Of a stretch of 37,962 bases of DNA, positions 8,027-16,493 are shown piece after piece. The DNA is taken from the NCBI GenBank assembly GCA_018385335.1, contig JAHAZN010000027.1:1-37962 (forward strand), in the 5' to 3' direction. This DNA comes from Prevotella sp. (lineage in GTDB: Bacteria; Bacteroidota; Bacteroidia; Bacteroidales; Bacteroidaceae). Under the pieces are notes generated by a model. That model did not search any database, was not told where the DNA came from, and saw only the letters and a program-made list of their open reading frames with translations. Both the position numbers and the translations under genes were made by a program. Numbering within the stretch: the stretch's first letter is position 1; every line of letters starts with the position of its first letter.

Positions 8027-9196
8027 ATGAAAAAGAAAGGATTGAGAAAGTTAGCCGCGCAGCTCACTGTTGCCTTGGGCATCATGACATGGACGGCATG
8101 CAGCGACAGCAATCAGTTTAAGTTGGAAGGTACTATAACAGAGGCCGCCGACTCCATGCTCTATTTAGAGCAGATGGGGCTCGACGGCCCTGTGCTTTTA
8201 GACTCGGTAAAGCTCGATGAACAGGGACATTTCTCCTTCGCTGAGGAGGCTTCCACGGCTCCTGAGTTCTACCGGTTGCGCATCAAGCGACAGATAGTAA
8301 ACATCTCTGTCGATTCTACAGAGACAATCACAGTGACAGGCAGTTTGCCCTCCCTGGCTTCTGATTACCAGGTGAAGGGTTCTGACAACTGTGAGCGCAT
8401 CAGACAGCTCACCCTCAAGCAGATGGACCTGATACAGCGTATCATCAATGTAGAGAAGGCACCTGAGCTCAATGTTAACCAGGTGGCCGACAGTATTGAC
8501 CAGCTCATCAGTGCATATAAGCAGGAGGTGATAGGTAGCTACATATTTAAGGATCCCAAGGCTGCCTCCCCTTATTTCGCTCTCTTCCAGGCACTAGGCA
8601 ATGTGCTTATCTTCAACCCTAAGGATAATGCTGAAGATATCCGTATCTTTGCTGCTGTGGCCACAGCCTGGGACACCTTCTATCCCGGTTCGCTCCGTGG
8701 AGAGAACCTGCATAACATCGCACTTGAGGGGATGAGGAACAAACGTATCGTGGCTGCGAGGAACATTTCAAACATCGAGGAGTCGAAGATTACCACTACA
8801 GGTGTGATAGATATCAAGTTGACGGATAACAAAGGCGTGGAGCGTGCGTTGACCGACTTGAAAGGCAAGGTGGTGATGCTGCATTTCAATCTCTTTGGGG
8901 TGAACACCTCGCCGCAGGAGATTCTCCATCTGCGTGAACTTTACAACAGATATCATAGTAGAGGACTCGAGATTTATCAGGTAGCACTCGATGGTGATGA
9001 GCATTTCTGGAAGCAGCAGACGGCAGCACTGCCATGGATCAGCGTGCGTGATGAGGCTGGCGTGCGTTCACAGCGCCTTGTGATGTATAATGTGCAGCGT
9101 GTGCCTGAGTTCTTCCTTATCGACAGAGACAACAATCTCGTGAGTCGCAGCAGTCAGATAAAAGACATCGATAAGGCGATAGAAGAATTGTTATAA
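8027..9196 (+). CDS. Lipoprotein with DUF4369-like and thioredoxin-like domains, CxxC absent
   Basis: A lipobox ending at Cys25 (TWTAC) follows a long basic/hydrophobic signal. Residues about 30-125 resemble the DUF4369 beta-sandwich ('FKLEGTITEAADSMLYLEQM', 'LLDSVKLDEQGHFSF') that precedes TlpA/AhpC-type thioredoxin domains in Bacteroidetes. The region from about 265 to 389 has the thioredoxin layout: 'LKGKVVMLHFNLFG', a helix, a strand ending in 'VALDG', and a cis-Pro segment 'VQRVPEFFLIDRDN'. Where TlpA has WCxxC, this protein has 'FGVNTSP' (residues 290-296), so disulfide chemistry is not expected. It may be a binding or scaffolding relative, or have lost activity. It is transcribed alone from a strong promoter and converges on the xylan operon. 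Confidence 0.82.
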   Translation: MKKKGLRKLAAQLTVALGIMTWTACSDSNQFKLEGTITEAADSMLYLEQMGLDGPVLLDSVKLDEQGHFSFAEEASTAPEFYRLRIKRQIVNISVDSTETITVTGSLPSLASDYQVKGSDNCERIRQLTLKQMDLIQRIINVEKAPELNVNQVADSIDQLISAYKQEVIGSYIFKDPKAASPYFALFQALGNVLIFNPKDNAEDIRIFAAVATAWDTFYPGSLRGENLHNIALEGMRNKRIVAARNISNIEESKITTTGVIDIKLTDNKGVERALTDLKGKVVMLHFNLFGVNTSPQEILHLRELYNRYHSRGLEIYQVALDGDEHFWKQQTAALPWISVRDEAGVRSQRLVMYNVQRVPEFFLIDRDNNLVSRSSQIKDIDKAIEELL

Positions 9197-9216
9197 TAGC
9201 TAATTAGCAGTTTTGC

Positions 9217-9744
9217 TCAGCTGCATCCGCGCAGAGGGAGCAAAGCTTGTCTCACTTCTTTACGGGCTTTTCCTAAGCGACGTTCTACGGTGCGATAGGG
9301 GAGGCCCGTAATGTTTGTCAGCTCACCAGTACCCATGCCATAGAAGAGATGCAGACGATAGAGGCAGTGACAGGGTTGAGGGACTCTCCTCAGTGCCTGC
9401 TCTATGCGCTCCTTCAGTTCGCCCATCAGCAGTGAGGAAGAGAGTGAGGTGGCACACTCAGCCTGCTGCATCATCATCTCCTGATAATGCTCCTTTACAT
9501 GGCGTCTCCGCTGACAGTCGGCGATGAGACGGCGGAGGATAGTGAAGGCGAGGGGTCTGAGCGTGGAAATCATGATAGGATGAGACCATGACAGCAGACG
9601 GAGAAATACCTCCTGTACGAGATCCTCGGAGAGCATGATATCACCTGTGACAGCGCTTGCATAACGCACCATCTCATCGCGGTGAGCTTCATAATGAGCA
9701 GCGATGAGATGGTGGAGAGCTTGGGTGGAATGGGTGTTATTCAT
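9217..9744 (-). CDS. ECF-type RNA polymerase sigma factor
   Basis: The 175-residue product has the sigma-70 region 2 core-binding helix with 'SEDLVQEVFLRLLSW' (residues 39-53) and the -10 recognition segment with 'FTILRRLIADCQRR', then a linker and a region 4 helix-turn-helix ('LTNITGLPYRTVERRLGKAR', 142-161). Length and layout fit the SigE/FecI-like ECF group of Bacteroidetes. The start codon lies inside the end of the GH43 gene (8-base overlap), so it is probably translated by coupling as the last gene of the xylan operon. No FecR-type anti-sigma gene or SusC/SusD pair is adjacent, which is unusual for this group. Its targets are not visible in the window. Confidence 0.88.
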   Translation of the reverse strand: MNNTHSTQALHHLIAAHYEAHRDEMVRYASAVTGDIMLSEDLVQEVFLRLLSWSHPIMISTLRPLAFTILRRLIADCQRRRHVKEHYQEMMMQQAECATSLSSSLLMGELKERIEQALRRVPQPCHCLYRLHLFYGMGTGELTNITGLPYRTVERRLGKARKEVRQALLPLRGCS

Positions 9745-10705
9745 TGACCACCTTCTTTATCGTGCCGTCTTCGTTATAGAAAAGACGTTGCACCTTGAGG
9801 CTGCGTAGCCATGTCGTGTCGTTAGAGGGTACACAGTCGTGGTAGAACAGGAACCATTCACCTTTATATTCTGCGATGCTGTGGTGTGTGGTCCATCCCA
9901 CTACGGGGTCTAAAAGTACACCTTTGAAGGTGAAAGGACCATAAGGGTTATCGCCCACCGCATAGCAGAGCATATGGGTGTCGCCAGTAGAGTAAGAGAA
10001 GTAGTACTTACCCTGATATTTGTGCATCCATGATGCTTCGAAGAAGCGGTGAGGATCGTCGGCAGGAAGAATATCGCCCTTTTCATCGACGATAATCACT
10101 GGGCGAGGCATCTCAGCAAACTGCTGAACATCGTCGGTCATCATAGCGACACGTGAGGGCAGCGGGTTCTCCTTGCCTTCAGGCAGATATTCGCTCTTCA
10201 GTGCCTTGTTGTCCTTATACCATTGCAACTGTCCGCCCCAGATACCACCGAAATAGCAATAGATCTTCCCATCATCGTCTTTGAAGACGCAGGGGTCTAT
10301 ACTGTATGACTTGCGGATGGGGTCAGCATTGGCGATAAACGGACCTTCAGGACGGTCAGCAATAGCCACACCGAGATGAAATACGCCGTTATAGTCTTTT
10401 GCAGAGAAGATAAGATAGTATTTACCATCTTTCTCCACCACATCATTATCCCACATCTGTTTCTCAGCCCAGGGCACATCCTTCACATCGAGAATGACGC
10501 CGCAGTCGGTAACTTCGCCCTCTGCCACATCCTCGATGGAGAGCACATGGTAGTCTTTCATCTGGAAGTGACCACCGTCGTCATCGAAACACTCGCCGCT
10601 GTCCCAGTCGTGAGAGGGATAGATATAAAGGCGGCCATTGAACACGTTGGCCGAAGGGTCGGCCATATAATCCTTAGGAAACAGGTATCTTGGTAGTTTG
10701 CCCAT
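9737..10705 (-). CDS. xynB: GH43 glycoside hydrolase (beta-xylosidase/arabinofuranosidase), xynB-like
   Basis: The 322-residue protein is a single five-bladed propeller of GH43. The three expected carboxylates are in place: general base Asp16 in 'YMADPSANVF', the pKa-modulating Asp137 in 'SYSIDPCVF', and general acid Glu223 in 'RFFEASWMHK'. There is no signal peptide, so it should act in the cytoplasm on imported xylo-oligosaccharides. It lies 25 bases after the GH10 xylanase gene, and the order symporter, GH10, GH43 matches what I recall of the xynD-xynA-xynB cluster of Prevotella bryantii, hence the symbol. Exact specificity (xylosidase or arabinosidase) cannot be settled from sequence alone. 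The stop codon lies within the start of the sigma factor gene. Confidence 0.9.
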   Translation of the reverse strand: MGKLPRYLFPKDYMADPSANVFNGRLYIYPSHDWDSGECFDDDGGHFQMKDYHVLSIEDVAEGEVTDCGVILDVKDVPWAEKQMWDNDVVEKDGKYYLIFSAKDYNGVFHLGVAIADRPEGPFIANADPIRKSYSIDPCVFKDDDGKIYCYFGGIWGGQLQWYKDNKALKSEYLPEGKENPLPSRVAMMTDDVQQFAEMPRPVIIVDEKGDILPADDPHRFFEASWMHKYQGKYYFSYSTGDTHMLCYAVGDNPYGPFTFKGVLLDPVVGWTTHHSIAEYKGEWFLFYHDCVPSNDTTWLRSLKVQRLFYNEDGTIKKVVNE

Positions 10706-10730
10706 GATGGTAGTGTATTTTAGTTGTTAA

Positions 10731-11840
10731 TTATTTCCATAAGTTGATGATCTCCTCTACCACCGGCTTCGCCTGATAGTCACGGTCGAAGAGCAGGGGA
10801 TAGTTGGTACGTCCTCTTACAGGCCAGTCGTTGAGCCATGAGGTGGCATCGTGCAAGCCCCAGAGCGTGATACGTGAGATCTTGTCACGGTGACGGTAGT
10901 AGATTTTGAAGAAGTCCATATAGCGAGCTGTCGTCTTCTTCTTCATCTCCTCGGGCAGTCCTTCAGTATAGGGGTTAAACTTCTGCTGATACTCGTAGTT
11001 CTGCTCGATGGCGGCACCGCCGAACCCCTGGGGGTTAGGCAGCACGTTAAGGTCGAGCTCCGTCATCATCACCTTCACTCCACATTTGCTGAAAGCCACG
11101 ATAGACTTCTCATATTCCTTGAGGTTGGGATAGTCCATACCATTGTGCGACTGCATGCCTACGGCGTCGATGCGGCAGCCGGCAGCCTTCAGTCGGGTGA
11201 TGAGGCGGCATACACCCTCACGTTTGCCTGGCTTACCCATGGAGAAATCGTTGTAGTAGAGCTCGGCATTGGGGTCAGCCTCGTGGGCAAACTTAAATGC
11301 CAGTTCGATGAAATCCTCACCGATAATTTGGTAGAAAGGAGAGCGGCGGAACGAGCCGTCATCCTCGATAGCTTCGTTGACCACATCCCAACCATGTATG
11401 CGACCTTTATAACGACTCACGAGGGTGGTGATATGCTTGCGCATACGCTCTATGAGAACCTCACGGCTCACCTGCTTGCCCGAATTGTCGGTAAAGAACC
11501 AGGAAGGAGCCTGTGAGTGCCACACCAGACAGTGGCCGATGATTTTCTGATGATGCTGTTCGCCGAAACGCACAAACTGGTCAGCAGCCATAAAGGTGAA
11601 GAATCCCTCGCGAGGCTGGATACGCTCTGATTTCATGCAGTTCTCAGCGACGATGCTGTTGAAGTGTTTGTCGATGATGGCCGTGGCATGGGGGTCCACA
11701 CCGGCAGACTGGTTCTGATTGATGGCTACACCAATGAGGCAATCCTTGCCCATAGCATCTTTCAGTCCGTTGTCTGCCCATGTGTCACGACCAACTAAAA
11801 CAAATACTACTACTATGAAAAAAAACTTAATATTGTTCAT
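10731..11840 (-). CDS. xynA: GH10 endo-1,4-beta-xylanase, secreted
   Basis: The 369-residue protein has a signal peptide (MNNIKFFFIVVVFVLVG… to about Ala22) and one GH10 TIM barrel. The acid/base Glu156 lies in 'GWDVVNEAIEDDG' and the nucleophile Glu261 in 'MMTELDLNVLP'; substrate-binding segments 'KSERIQP' and 'GHCLVWHSQAPSWF' are also present. Length is normal for a catalytic domain without a carbohydrate-binding module. It would cut xylan in the periplasm or outside the cell. It is flanked by a sugar symporter gene 24 bases upstream and a GH43 gene 25 bases downstream, a clear operon. Confidence 0.95.
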   Translation of the reverse strand: MNNIKFFFIVVVFVLVGRDTWADNGLKDAMGKDCLIGVAINQNQSAGVDPHATAIIDKHFNSIVAENCMKSERIQPREGFFTFMAADQFVRFGEQHHQKIIGHCLVWHSQAPSWFFTDNSGKQVSREVLIERMRKHITTLVSRYKGRIHGWDVVNEAIEDDGSFRRSPFYQIIGEDFIELAFKFAHEADPNAELYYNDFSMGKPGKREGVCRLITRLKAAGCRIDAVGMQSHNGMDYPNLKEYEKSIVAFSKCGVKVMMTELDLNVLPNPQGFGGAAIEQNYEYQQKFNPYTEGLPEEMKKKTTARYMDFFKIYYRHRDKISRITLWGLHDATSWLNDWPVRGRTNYPLLFDRDYQAKPVVEEIINLWK

Positions 11841-11864
11841 GACTTATCTCTCTCTTATAGCTAA

Positions 11865-13418
11865 TTACTCCTGTTTACCATGAATAGACTCATACTCCTC
11901 CATCTCGCGCTGCTGTCTTGCTATGATCTCGTCATACTCACGACGCTTGGCGAGTTCAGCCTGCATGTGCTCGTTATACTCCTTGGTGATGGGGTAGAAG
12001 AAGAGTGCTACTACTCCGATACCGAAGAGGATGGCAGGGACGATACTCGACACGAGGCGGATGCCGTCGATAGCCATGTCCGACTGTGTAGCCACATTGC
12101 CCGACTCATAGTTGAAGGCAGAGAGAATCAGTCCGGCGAAAGCACCACCGAGACCTAATCCTGCTTTCAGGGCAAACACCACGCCGCTGAAGCAGAAACC
12201 AGTAGCACGGCGATGATGAACGTACTCCACGTGGTCAGCCACGTCGCCTATCATTGCCCAGAGCAGAGGAACGGTGGGCGCATAAGCCAGACTCTTCAGG
12301 ATGCAGAGCACGAAGATAATCTCAACGTCCACACTCGTGGGCACGAAGAAGAGTGCTGTGAAGATGGCGGTGAGGCTGAGGCAGACAATAAAAGTCTGCT
12401 TCTTGCCAAATCTGTTGGCCAGGTATTCGGAAAGGAAGATTACACCCAAGAATTGTACGATGGCACCTACCATATTAAATAATGAGAATCCGATGGAATA
12501 GGCATCGCTCTCCTGATGGGCAATGAGGTTGAAGGCTCCGAGGATAGAAGCCCATACTCCTGTACGCACATTGTCGGGGTCGGCAAGGCCAATGTTTTCG
12601 AGGAAACGGTAGAGCATCGTCTGGTCGATGGCATATTGGAAATAGAAACTCATCGCACTGCCCCACATGGCCAGGGTGATGAAGATGAAAAGCGTCAGTA
12701 CAAACATCGCACGCCAGGGCACACTCTTGATAGTGTCCTTGATGTCAGCCTTGATATCGGTCTTCTGCGATGGTGGCGGTGTGATACGCTCACGAGAGGA
12801 CGCAAAGGCGATGACGAGGAATACAAAGGCGACGGCAGCAAATAGTCCGATGGTATAAAGCCATCCCTGCTGCTGGTCGCCCTGTCCGAACTTGTTGACC
12901 AAGGGGAGGGTGAGGCCCTGCACCACAAACTGAGCGATGGTGGCAGCTACAAAGCGGATAGAGGTGATGCTTGTGCGCTCTTTGATATCACCGGTCATCA
13001 CACCGCCAAGCGAAGAGTAGGGGGTGTTGTTGAACGAGTAGAGCGTCATCAGCAGGATATAGGAGATGGTAGCATATAGTGCCACAAGTCCTTTGTCCTC
13101 GATACCGGGGTTATAGAACGCCAGCACATAGAACACACAGAAGGGAAGAGCCGTCCAGAGCACCCATGGGCGATATTTACCCCAGCGGGAGTTGGTGCGG
13201 TCGGAGAGGATGCCTACAGCAGGATCGACAAAGGCATCAACTACACGGGCAATCAACAATACGGAACCTGCAATGGCGCCATCCAGACCGAAGACGTCGG
13301 TATAGAACTTCAGCTGGAAAATCATCATCATCTGGAACACTAAGTTGGCAGAGGCATCGCCAAGCGAATAGCCAATCTTCTCTCCTAATGATACTTTCTG
13401 TGTTTTAAGTGTATTCAT
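11865..13418 (-). CDS. xynD: GPH-family sugar:cation symporter, xynD-like
   Basis: The 517-residue protein begins 'KIGYSLGDASANLVFQ' and has 'DAFVDPAVGILSDRT' (residues 61-75) then 'SRWGKYRPWVLW', the signature of the glycoside-pentoside-hexuronide:cation symporters (MelB/XylP type). About twelve hydrophobic segments can be followed, with a ~20-residue charged C-terminal tail. It is the first gene of the minus-strand xylan operon, so import of xylose or xylo-oligosaccharides across the inner membrane is the likely job. The assignment as a Prevotella bryantii xynD equivalent rests on gene order and family, not on a database search. Confidence 0.9.
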   Translation of the reverse strand: MNTLKTQKVSLGEKIGYSLGDASANLVFQMMMIFQLKFYTDVFGLDGAIAGSVLLIARVVDAFVDPAVGILSDRTNSRWGKYRPWVLWTALPFCVFYVLAFYNPGIEDKGLVALYATISYILLMTLYSFNNTPYSSLGGVMTGDIKERTSITSIRFVAATIAQFVVQGLTLPLVNKFGQGDQQQGWLYTIGLFAAVAFVFLVIAFASSRERITPPPSQKTDIKADIKDTIKSVPWRAMFVLTLFIFITLAMWGSAMSFYFQYAIDQTMLYRFLENIGLADPDNVRTGVWASILGAFNLIAHQESDAYSIGFSLFNMVGAIVQFLGVIFLSEYLANRFGKKQTFIVCLSLTAIFTALFFVPTSVDVEIIFVLCILKSLAYAPTVPLLWAMIGDVADHVEYVHHRRATGFCFSGVVFALKAGLGLGGAFAGLILSAFNYESGNVATQSDMAIDGIRLVSSIVPAILFGIGVVALFFYPITKEYNEHMQAELAKRREYDEIIARQQREMEEYESIHGKQE

Positions 13419-13503
13419 TATTTTTGTTTTTTAGTTATTGCTCTTTCATAAGTAGTCTGGCCACTGGGAGAATCTCCATAAAAAGGACCTTTCAACACGC
13501 TTG

Positions 13504-13511
13504 CAAAGGTA
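13504..13511 (-). promoter_or_regulatory. Candidate -7 box for the xylan operon
   Basis: On the minus strand TACCTTTG fits the Bacteroidetes -7 consensus and would give a leader of about 80 bases before the symporter ATG at 13418. No TTTG lies 19-20 bases further upstream, so the promoter may need an activator, as expected for an inducible xylan operon. Confidence 0.4.
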
Positions 13512-13626
13512 GGATAGTTTCGATGAATTGCGTTGTTTGCATGGCACATTTTTTTTTCTATTTGTTTCAAGTAGGTTTTTTTGAGTATATTTTTCTATTA
13601 TTGGTGGCATTCTCATTTTTTTTGTG

Positions 13627-13634
13627 TAAGTTTG
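13627..13634 (+). promoter_or_regulatory. Candidate -7 box for the GH35 gene
   Basis: TAAGTTTG fits TAnnTTTG. A weak TTGG lies at 13601-13604. Transcription from here would start near 13640 and leave a ~20-base leader before the ATG at 13661, which argues against a much longer protein starting at 13409. The 242-base region between the divergent genes is very AT-rich and holds no other recognisable gene. Confidence 0.45.
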
Positions 13635-13660
13635 CACACATAACTAATAACTACAAACTT

Positions 13661-16081
13661 ATGTCGAAAAACTATTCGTTGGTAGCCACCAGAATGATGA
13701 TGGTATTGTGGCTGCTATTATGCTCCTTCAGTGTGCAGGCAGCAAAAGAAAATCGTGATTTCACCGTAGGTAAGGGCACATTTCTCTTAGACGGACAACC
13801 CTTTGTTGTCAAAGCTGCTGAGGTACATTATCCCCGCATCCCCCAACCTTATTGGGAGCACCGTATCCAACTGTGTAAGGCACTTGGTATGAACACGCTC
13901 TGTCTCTATGTCTTCTGGAATATCCATGAACAGAAGAAAGGAGAGTTCGATTTCTCAGGTCAGAATGATGTGGCAGCCTTCTGCCGACTGGCACAGAAAC
14001 ATGGGATGTATGTCATCGTCCGTCCCGGTCCCTATGTCTGTGCCGAGTGGGAGATGGGCGGACTGCCTTGGTGGTTGCTGAAGAAAAAGGATATACGTCT
14101 CAGAGAGCGCGACGACTATTTCATGGAGCGCGTGAAGATCTTTGAGCAGAAAGTGGCTGAGCAGTTGGCTCCCCTCACCATTCAGCGCGGCGGTCCCATC
14201 ATTATGGTACAGGTGGAGAACGAATATGGTTCCTATGGCGAGGACAAGGCTTATGTGGGGGCTATCAGGGATGTGCTTCGCGAAGAATGGGGCAAAGAGA
14301 TAGCGCTCTTCCAGTGCGACTGGTCGAGCAACTTCACCAAGAACGGTCTCGACGATTTGGTATGGACAATGAATTTCGGTACCGGTGCCAATATCGACGA
14401 GCAGTTTAAGCGTCTTGGTCAGCTTCGTCCTGAGTCTCCTAAGATGTGTTCAGAGTTCTGGAGCGGATGGTTTGACAAATGGGGCGCACGCCATGAGACA
14501 AGAGCTGCCGACCAGATGGTGGCGGGCATGGACGAGATGCTGAGTAAAGGCATCTCCTTCAGCCTCTATATGACCCACGGTGGTACATCCTTCGGTCATT
14601 GGGCAGGTGCCAACAGTCCGGGCTTTGCTCCCGATGTCACCTCCTACGACTATGATGCTCCCATCAGCGAATGGGGTGGGGTGACACCCAAATACACCCA
14701 GTTGCGAGAGATGTTGCAGCGCTATTCTGACAAGAAACTCCCGAAAATCCCATCCGCTGTGGCACCTATCATCACCGTGCCAGAGTTTGAACTCAAGGAG
14801 TTTGCCTCTATCTTCAAGGCCATTGATATGACAAAGAAAGGCGAGTCTCCCCTCACCTTCGAGGAGATGGATATGGGCTGGGGAATGATGCTCTATACCG
14901 TCAGTCTGCCCCAGACAGATGGAGGAACGCTCACGGGTGAGGTGCACGACTATGCCCGCTATTTCATCAATGGGAAGTTTATTGGCAAGACCGACAGGGT
15001 GAAGCATGAGAAGACCATCCAACTGCCTGCCACCAAGAAGGGCGACAGACTGCAAATCCTTGTAGAGGGTATGGGGCGCATCAATTTCGGAAGAGCTATT
15101 AAGGATTATAAAGGTATCGTCGGAGAGATGAGGTTGGTCACCATGAGCGATGGTCATCAGCTCACCTACGAACTGCGTAACTGGACGATGCAGACGCTCC
15201 CAGATAACTATGCTACAGCGATGAAAGCGATGAAAAACGCTGATGGCAGGTCGGCGAGAGCTACTGGAGAGGCCAAGCCTTATCACCCTGTGCTGTGGGA
15301 GGCAATGGCTAATGCCGACCTTAGCACCCAGCCCGGTTACTACAGAGGATGGTTCATGTTGAAGAAGACCGGCGACACCTTCCTCGATATGTCCAAATGG
15401 GGCAAGGGTGTGGTCTATGTCAACGGCCATGCCATAGGACGATTCTGGCAGATCGGACCCCAGCAGACGCTCTATGTGCCTGGATGCTGGTTGAAGAAAG
15501 GACTCAACGAGGTCGTAGTGCTCGATATGATAGGTCCGGTGAAGCCTGTCTGCAGTGGTAAAGCCACCCATCAGCTCGATGCCCTGCAGAAAGAACGCAC
15601 GGGAGCTAAGGAGACGGCACTGACAGAGAAGAAGATAAACAAACGTCCTGACCTGTCGAAGATACAACCCGTGGCCGTGGGACAGACAAAGAAAGGCAAT
15701 GGATGGCAGACACTCTCCTTTGCTCAGGAAGCTAAGGGAAGGTATCTCGCCATCGAGTGTCTCTCTGCTCATGACGGCGGTAAGAAGGTGGCAATAGCCG
15801 AGATCTATGCCGTGGGTAAAGACAACAGTCGGATGAGTAGGGAGGAGTGGACCTCCTTCTATGCCTCACACGAGGATGCTGAGGGAGGCAACCATACACT
15901 CGACAAGGTGTTCGATCTTCAAGAGTCAACCTACTGGTCAACACCGGCATCAGCCTCCACACCCTATCTCATTGTGATAGACCTTGGCGGCGAGCGAACG
16001 CTGAAGGCAGTCGATTACCTGCCACGCGCCGAGGCTGGTGCTCCAGGAAGTGTGGCCAACTACAGAATCTACGTTTACTGA
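13661..16081 (+). CDS. GH35 beta-galactosidase, secreted, with discoidin-like C-terminus
   Basis: I start the gene at 13661 because it follows a -7 box and gives a signal peptide (…MMMVLWLLLCSFSVQA then Ala-Lys); the frame is open further upstream but through AT-rich non-coding-looking sequence. The 806-residue product has a GH35 barrel: 'AAEVHYPRIP', 'NTLCLYVFWNIHE', 'RPGPYVCAEWEMGGLP', the acid/base Glu188 in 'VQVENEYGSYG' and the nucleophile Glu265 in 'CSEFWSGWFDKWG'. Beta domains follow (about 440-680), one with 'GVVYVNGHAIGRFW' typical of GH35, and a final F5/8 type C (discoidin)-like domain (about 690-806). It should remove terminal beta-galactose outside the cytoplasm. Its position divergent from the xylan operon suggests action on galactose-decorated hemicellulose, which is inference. 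Confidence 0.93.
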   Translation: MSKNYSLVATRMMMVLWLLLCSFSVQAAKENRDFTVGKGTFLLDGQPFVVKAAEVHYPRIPQPYWEHRIQLCKALGMNTLCLYVFWNIHEQKKGEFDFSGQNDVAAFCRLAQKHGMYVIVRPGPYVCAEWEMGGLPWWLLKKKDIRLRERDDYFMERVKIFEQKVAEQLAPLTIQRGGPIIMVQVENEYGSYGEDKAYVGAIRDVLREEWGKEIALFQCDWSSNFTKNGLDDLVWTMNFGTGANIDEQFKRLGQLRPESPKMCSEFWSGWFDKWGARHETRAADQMVAGMDEMLSKGISFSLYMTHGGTSFGHWAGANSPGFAPDVTSYDYDAPISEWGGVTPKYTQLREMLQRYSDKKLPKIPSAVAPIITVPEFELKEFASIFKAIDMTKKGESPLTFEEMDMGWGMMLYTVSLPQTDGGTLTGEVHDYARYFINGKFIGKTDRVKHEKTIQLPATKKGDRLQILVEGMGRINFGRAIKDYKGIVGEMRLVTMSDGHQLTYELRNWTMQTLPDNYATAMKAMKNADGRSARATGEAKPYHPVLWEAMANADLSTQPGYYRGWFMLKKTGDTFLDMSKWGKGVVYVNGHAIGRFWQIGPQQTLYVPGCWLKKGLNEVVVLDMIGPVKPVCSGKATHQLDALQKERTGAKETALTEKKINKRPDLSKIQPVAVGQTKKGNGWQTLSFAQEAKGRYLAIECLSAHDGGKKVAIAEIYAVGKDNSRMSREEWTSFYASHEDAEGGNHTLDKVFDLQESTYWSTPASASTPYLIVIDLGGERTLKAVDYLPRAEAGAPGSVANYRIYVY

Positions 16082-16104
16082 TCGTCTCCCGACGGATATA
16101 ACAC

Positions 16105-16150
16105 CACCGAAGGCTCAGGGTGCACTGACACTCTGAGCCTTCGGTGCTTT
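16105..16150 (+). terminator. Terminator hairpin after GH35
   Basis: CACCGAAGGCTCAG (16105-16118) pairs perfectly with CTGAGCCTTCGGTG (16133-16146), and the stem can extend by four more pairs (one G-T) to a 6-base loop. Only a short T-run (16148-16150) follows, so termination may be imperfect, but the 18-bp stem is very strong. Confidence 0.75.
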
Positions 16151-16420
16151 CATGACTATTTGATCATGGGAGCTTGTCTTTTTGTCTATATTTTACACTC
16201 ATCTGTCGGTAGTTGTGAGTTAATCTTCGATACTTTTGCAAAAAAAATGAAGATTTATGCAGCTATTTTCTATAAATTCCATACCTTTGCATTCAGTTTT
16301 TTGATAAATAGAAAATAGAATCTAACATTTATAGAGAAAGGATAATATGATCAGATATTATATTTACTTTTAAAAAAGAGAAATTTAGGTGATGGAATCT
16401 TCAATGACATCATCTGTATG
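16151..16420 (+). promoter_or_regulatory. AT-rich upstream region with two candidate -7 boxes
   Basis: No protein gene is supported here. Two TAnnTTTG-type boxes are present, TACTTTTG at 16231-16238 and TACCTTTG at 16282-16289, each followed by GCA as in other promoters of this window; neither has a clear TTTG at -33. Starting from the second, the seven-repeat protein gene would have a leader of about 200 bases. Within that leader an 8-codon frame (16347-16373, MIRYYIYF) is preceded by AGAAAGG. Confidence 0.45.
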
Positions 16421-16466
16421 CTAAACTGGACGTTATATTTAAATTCTAAACTGGACGCTATATTTA
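16421..16466. repeat. Tandem 21-bp direct repeat, 25-base period
   Basis: CTAAACTGGACG followed by T/C and TATATTTA occurs at 16421-16441 and 16446-16466, with one mismatch in 21 bases and a centre-to-centre distance of 25. It lies 28 bases before the start codon of the 851-residue secreted protein gene. It could be a pair of protein-binding sites or a structure in the leader RNA. I do not recognise it as a known element end. Confidence 0.8.
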
Positions 16467-16493
16467 ATGTAATAATTACTAAATGTATCAATT

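Noticed and set aside
9199..9208. Palindrome GCTAATTAGC between two convergent genes
   Set aside because: Only 10 bases, no loop and no T-run; a chance palindrome is likely.
13409..13660. Upstream start for the GH35 gene giving 84 extra residues
   Set aside because: The extension is coded by AT-rich sequence containing the likely promoter and would precede the signal peptide with Phe-rich sequence unlike GH35 enzymes.
14450..15772. 440-codon minus-strand open frame opposite the GH35 gene
   Set aside because: It mirrors the codon pattern of the clearly real GH35 gene; the translation is rich in His, Leu and Cys, with no recognisable domain or signal.
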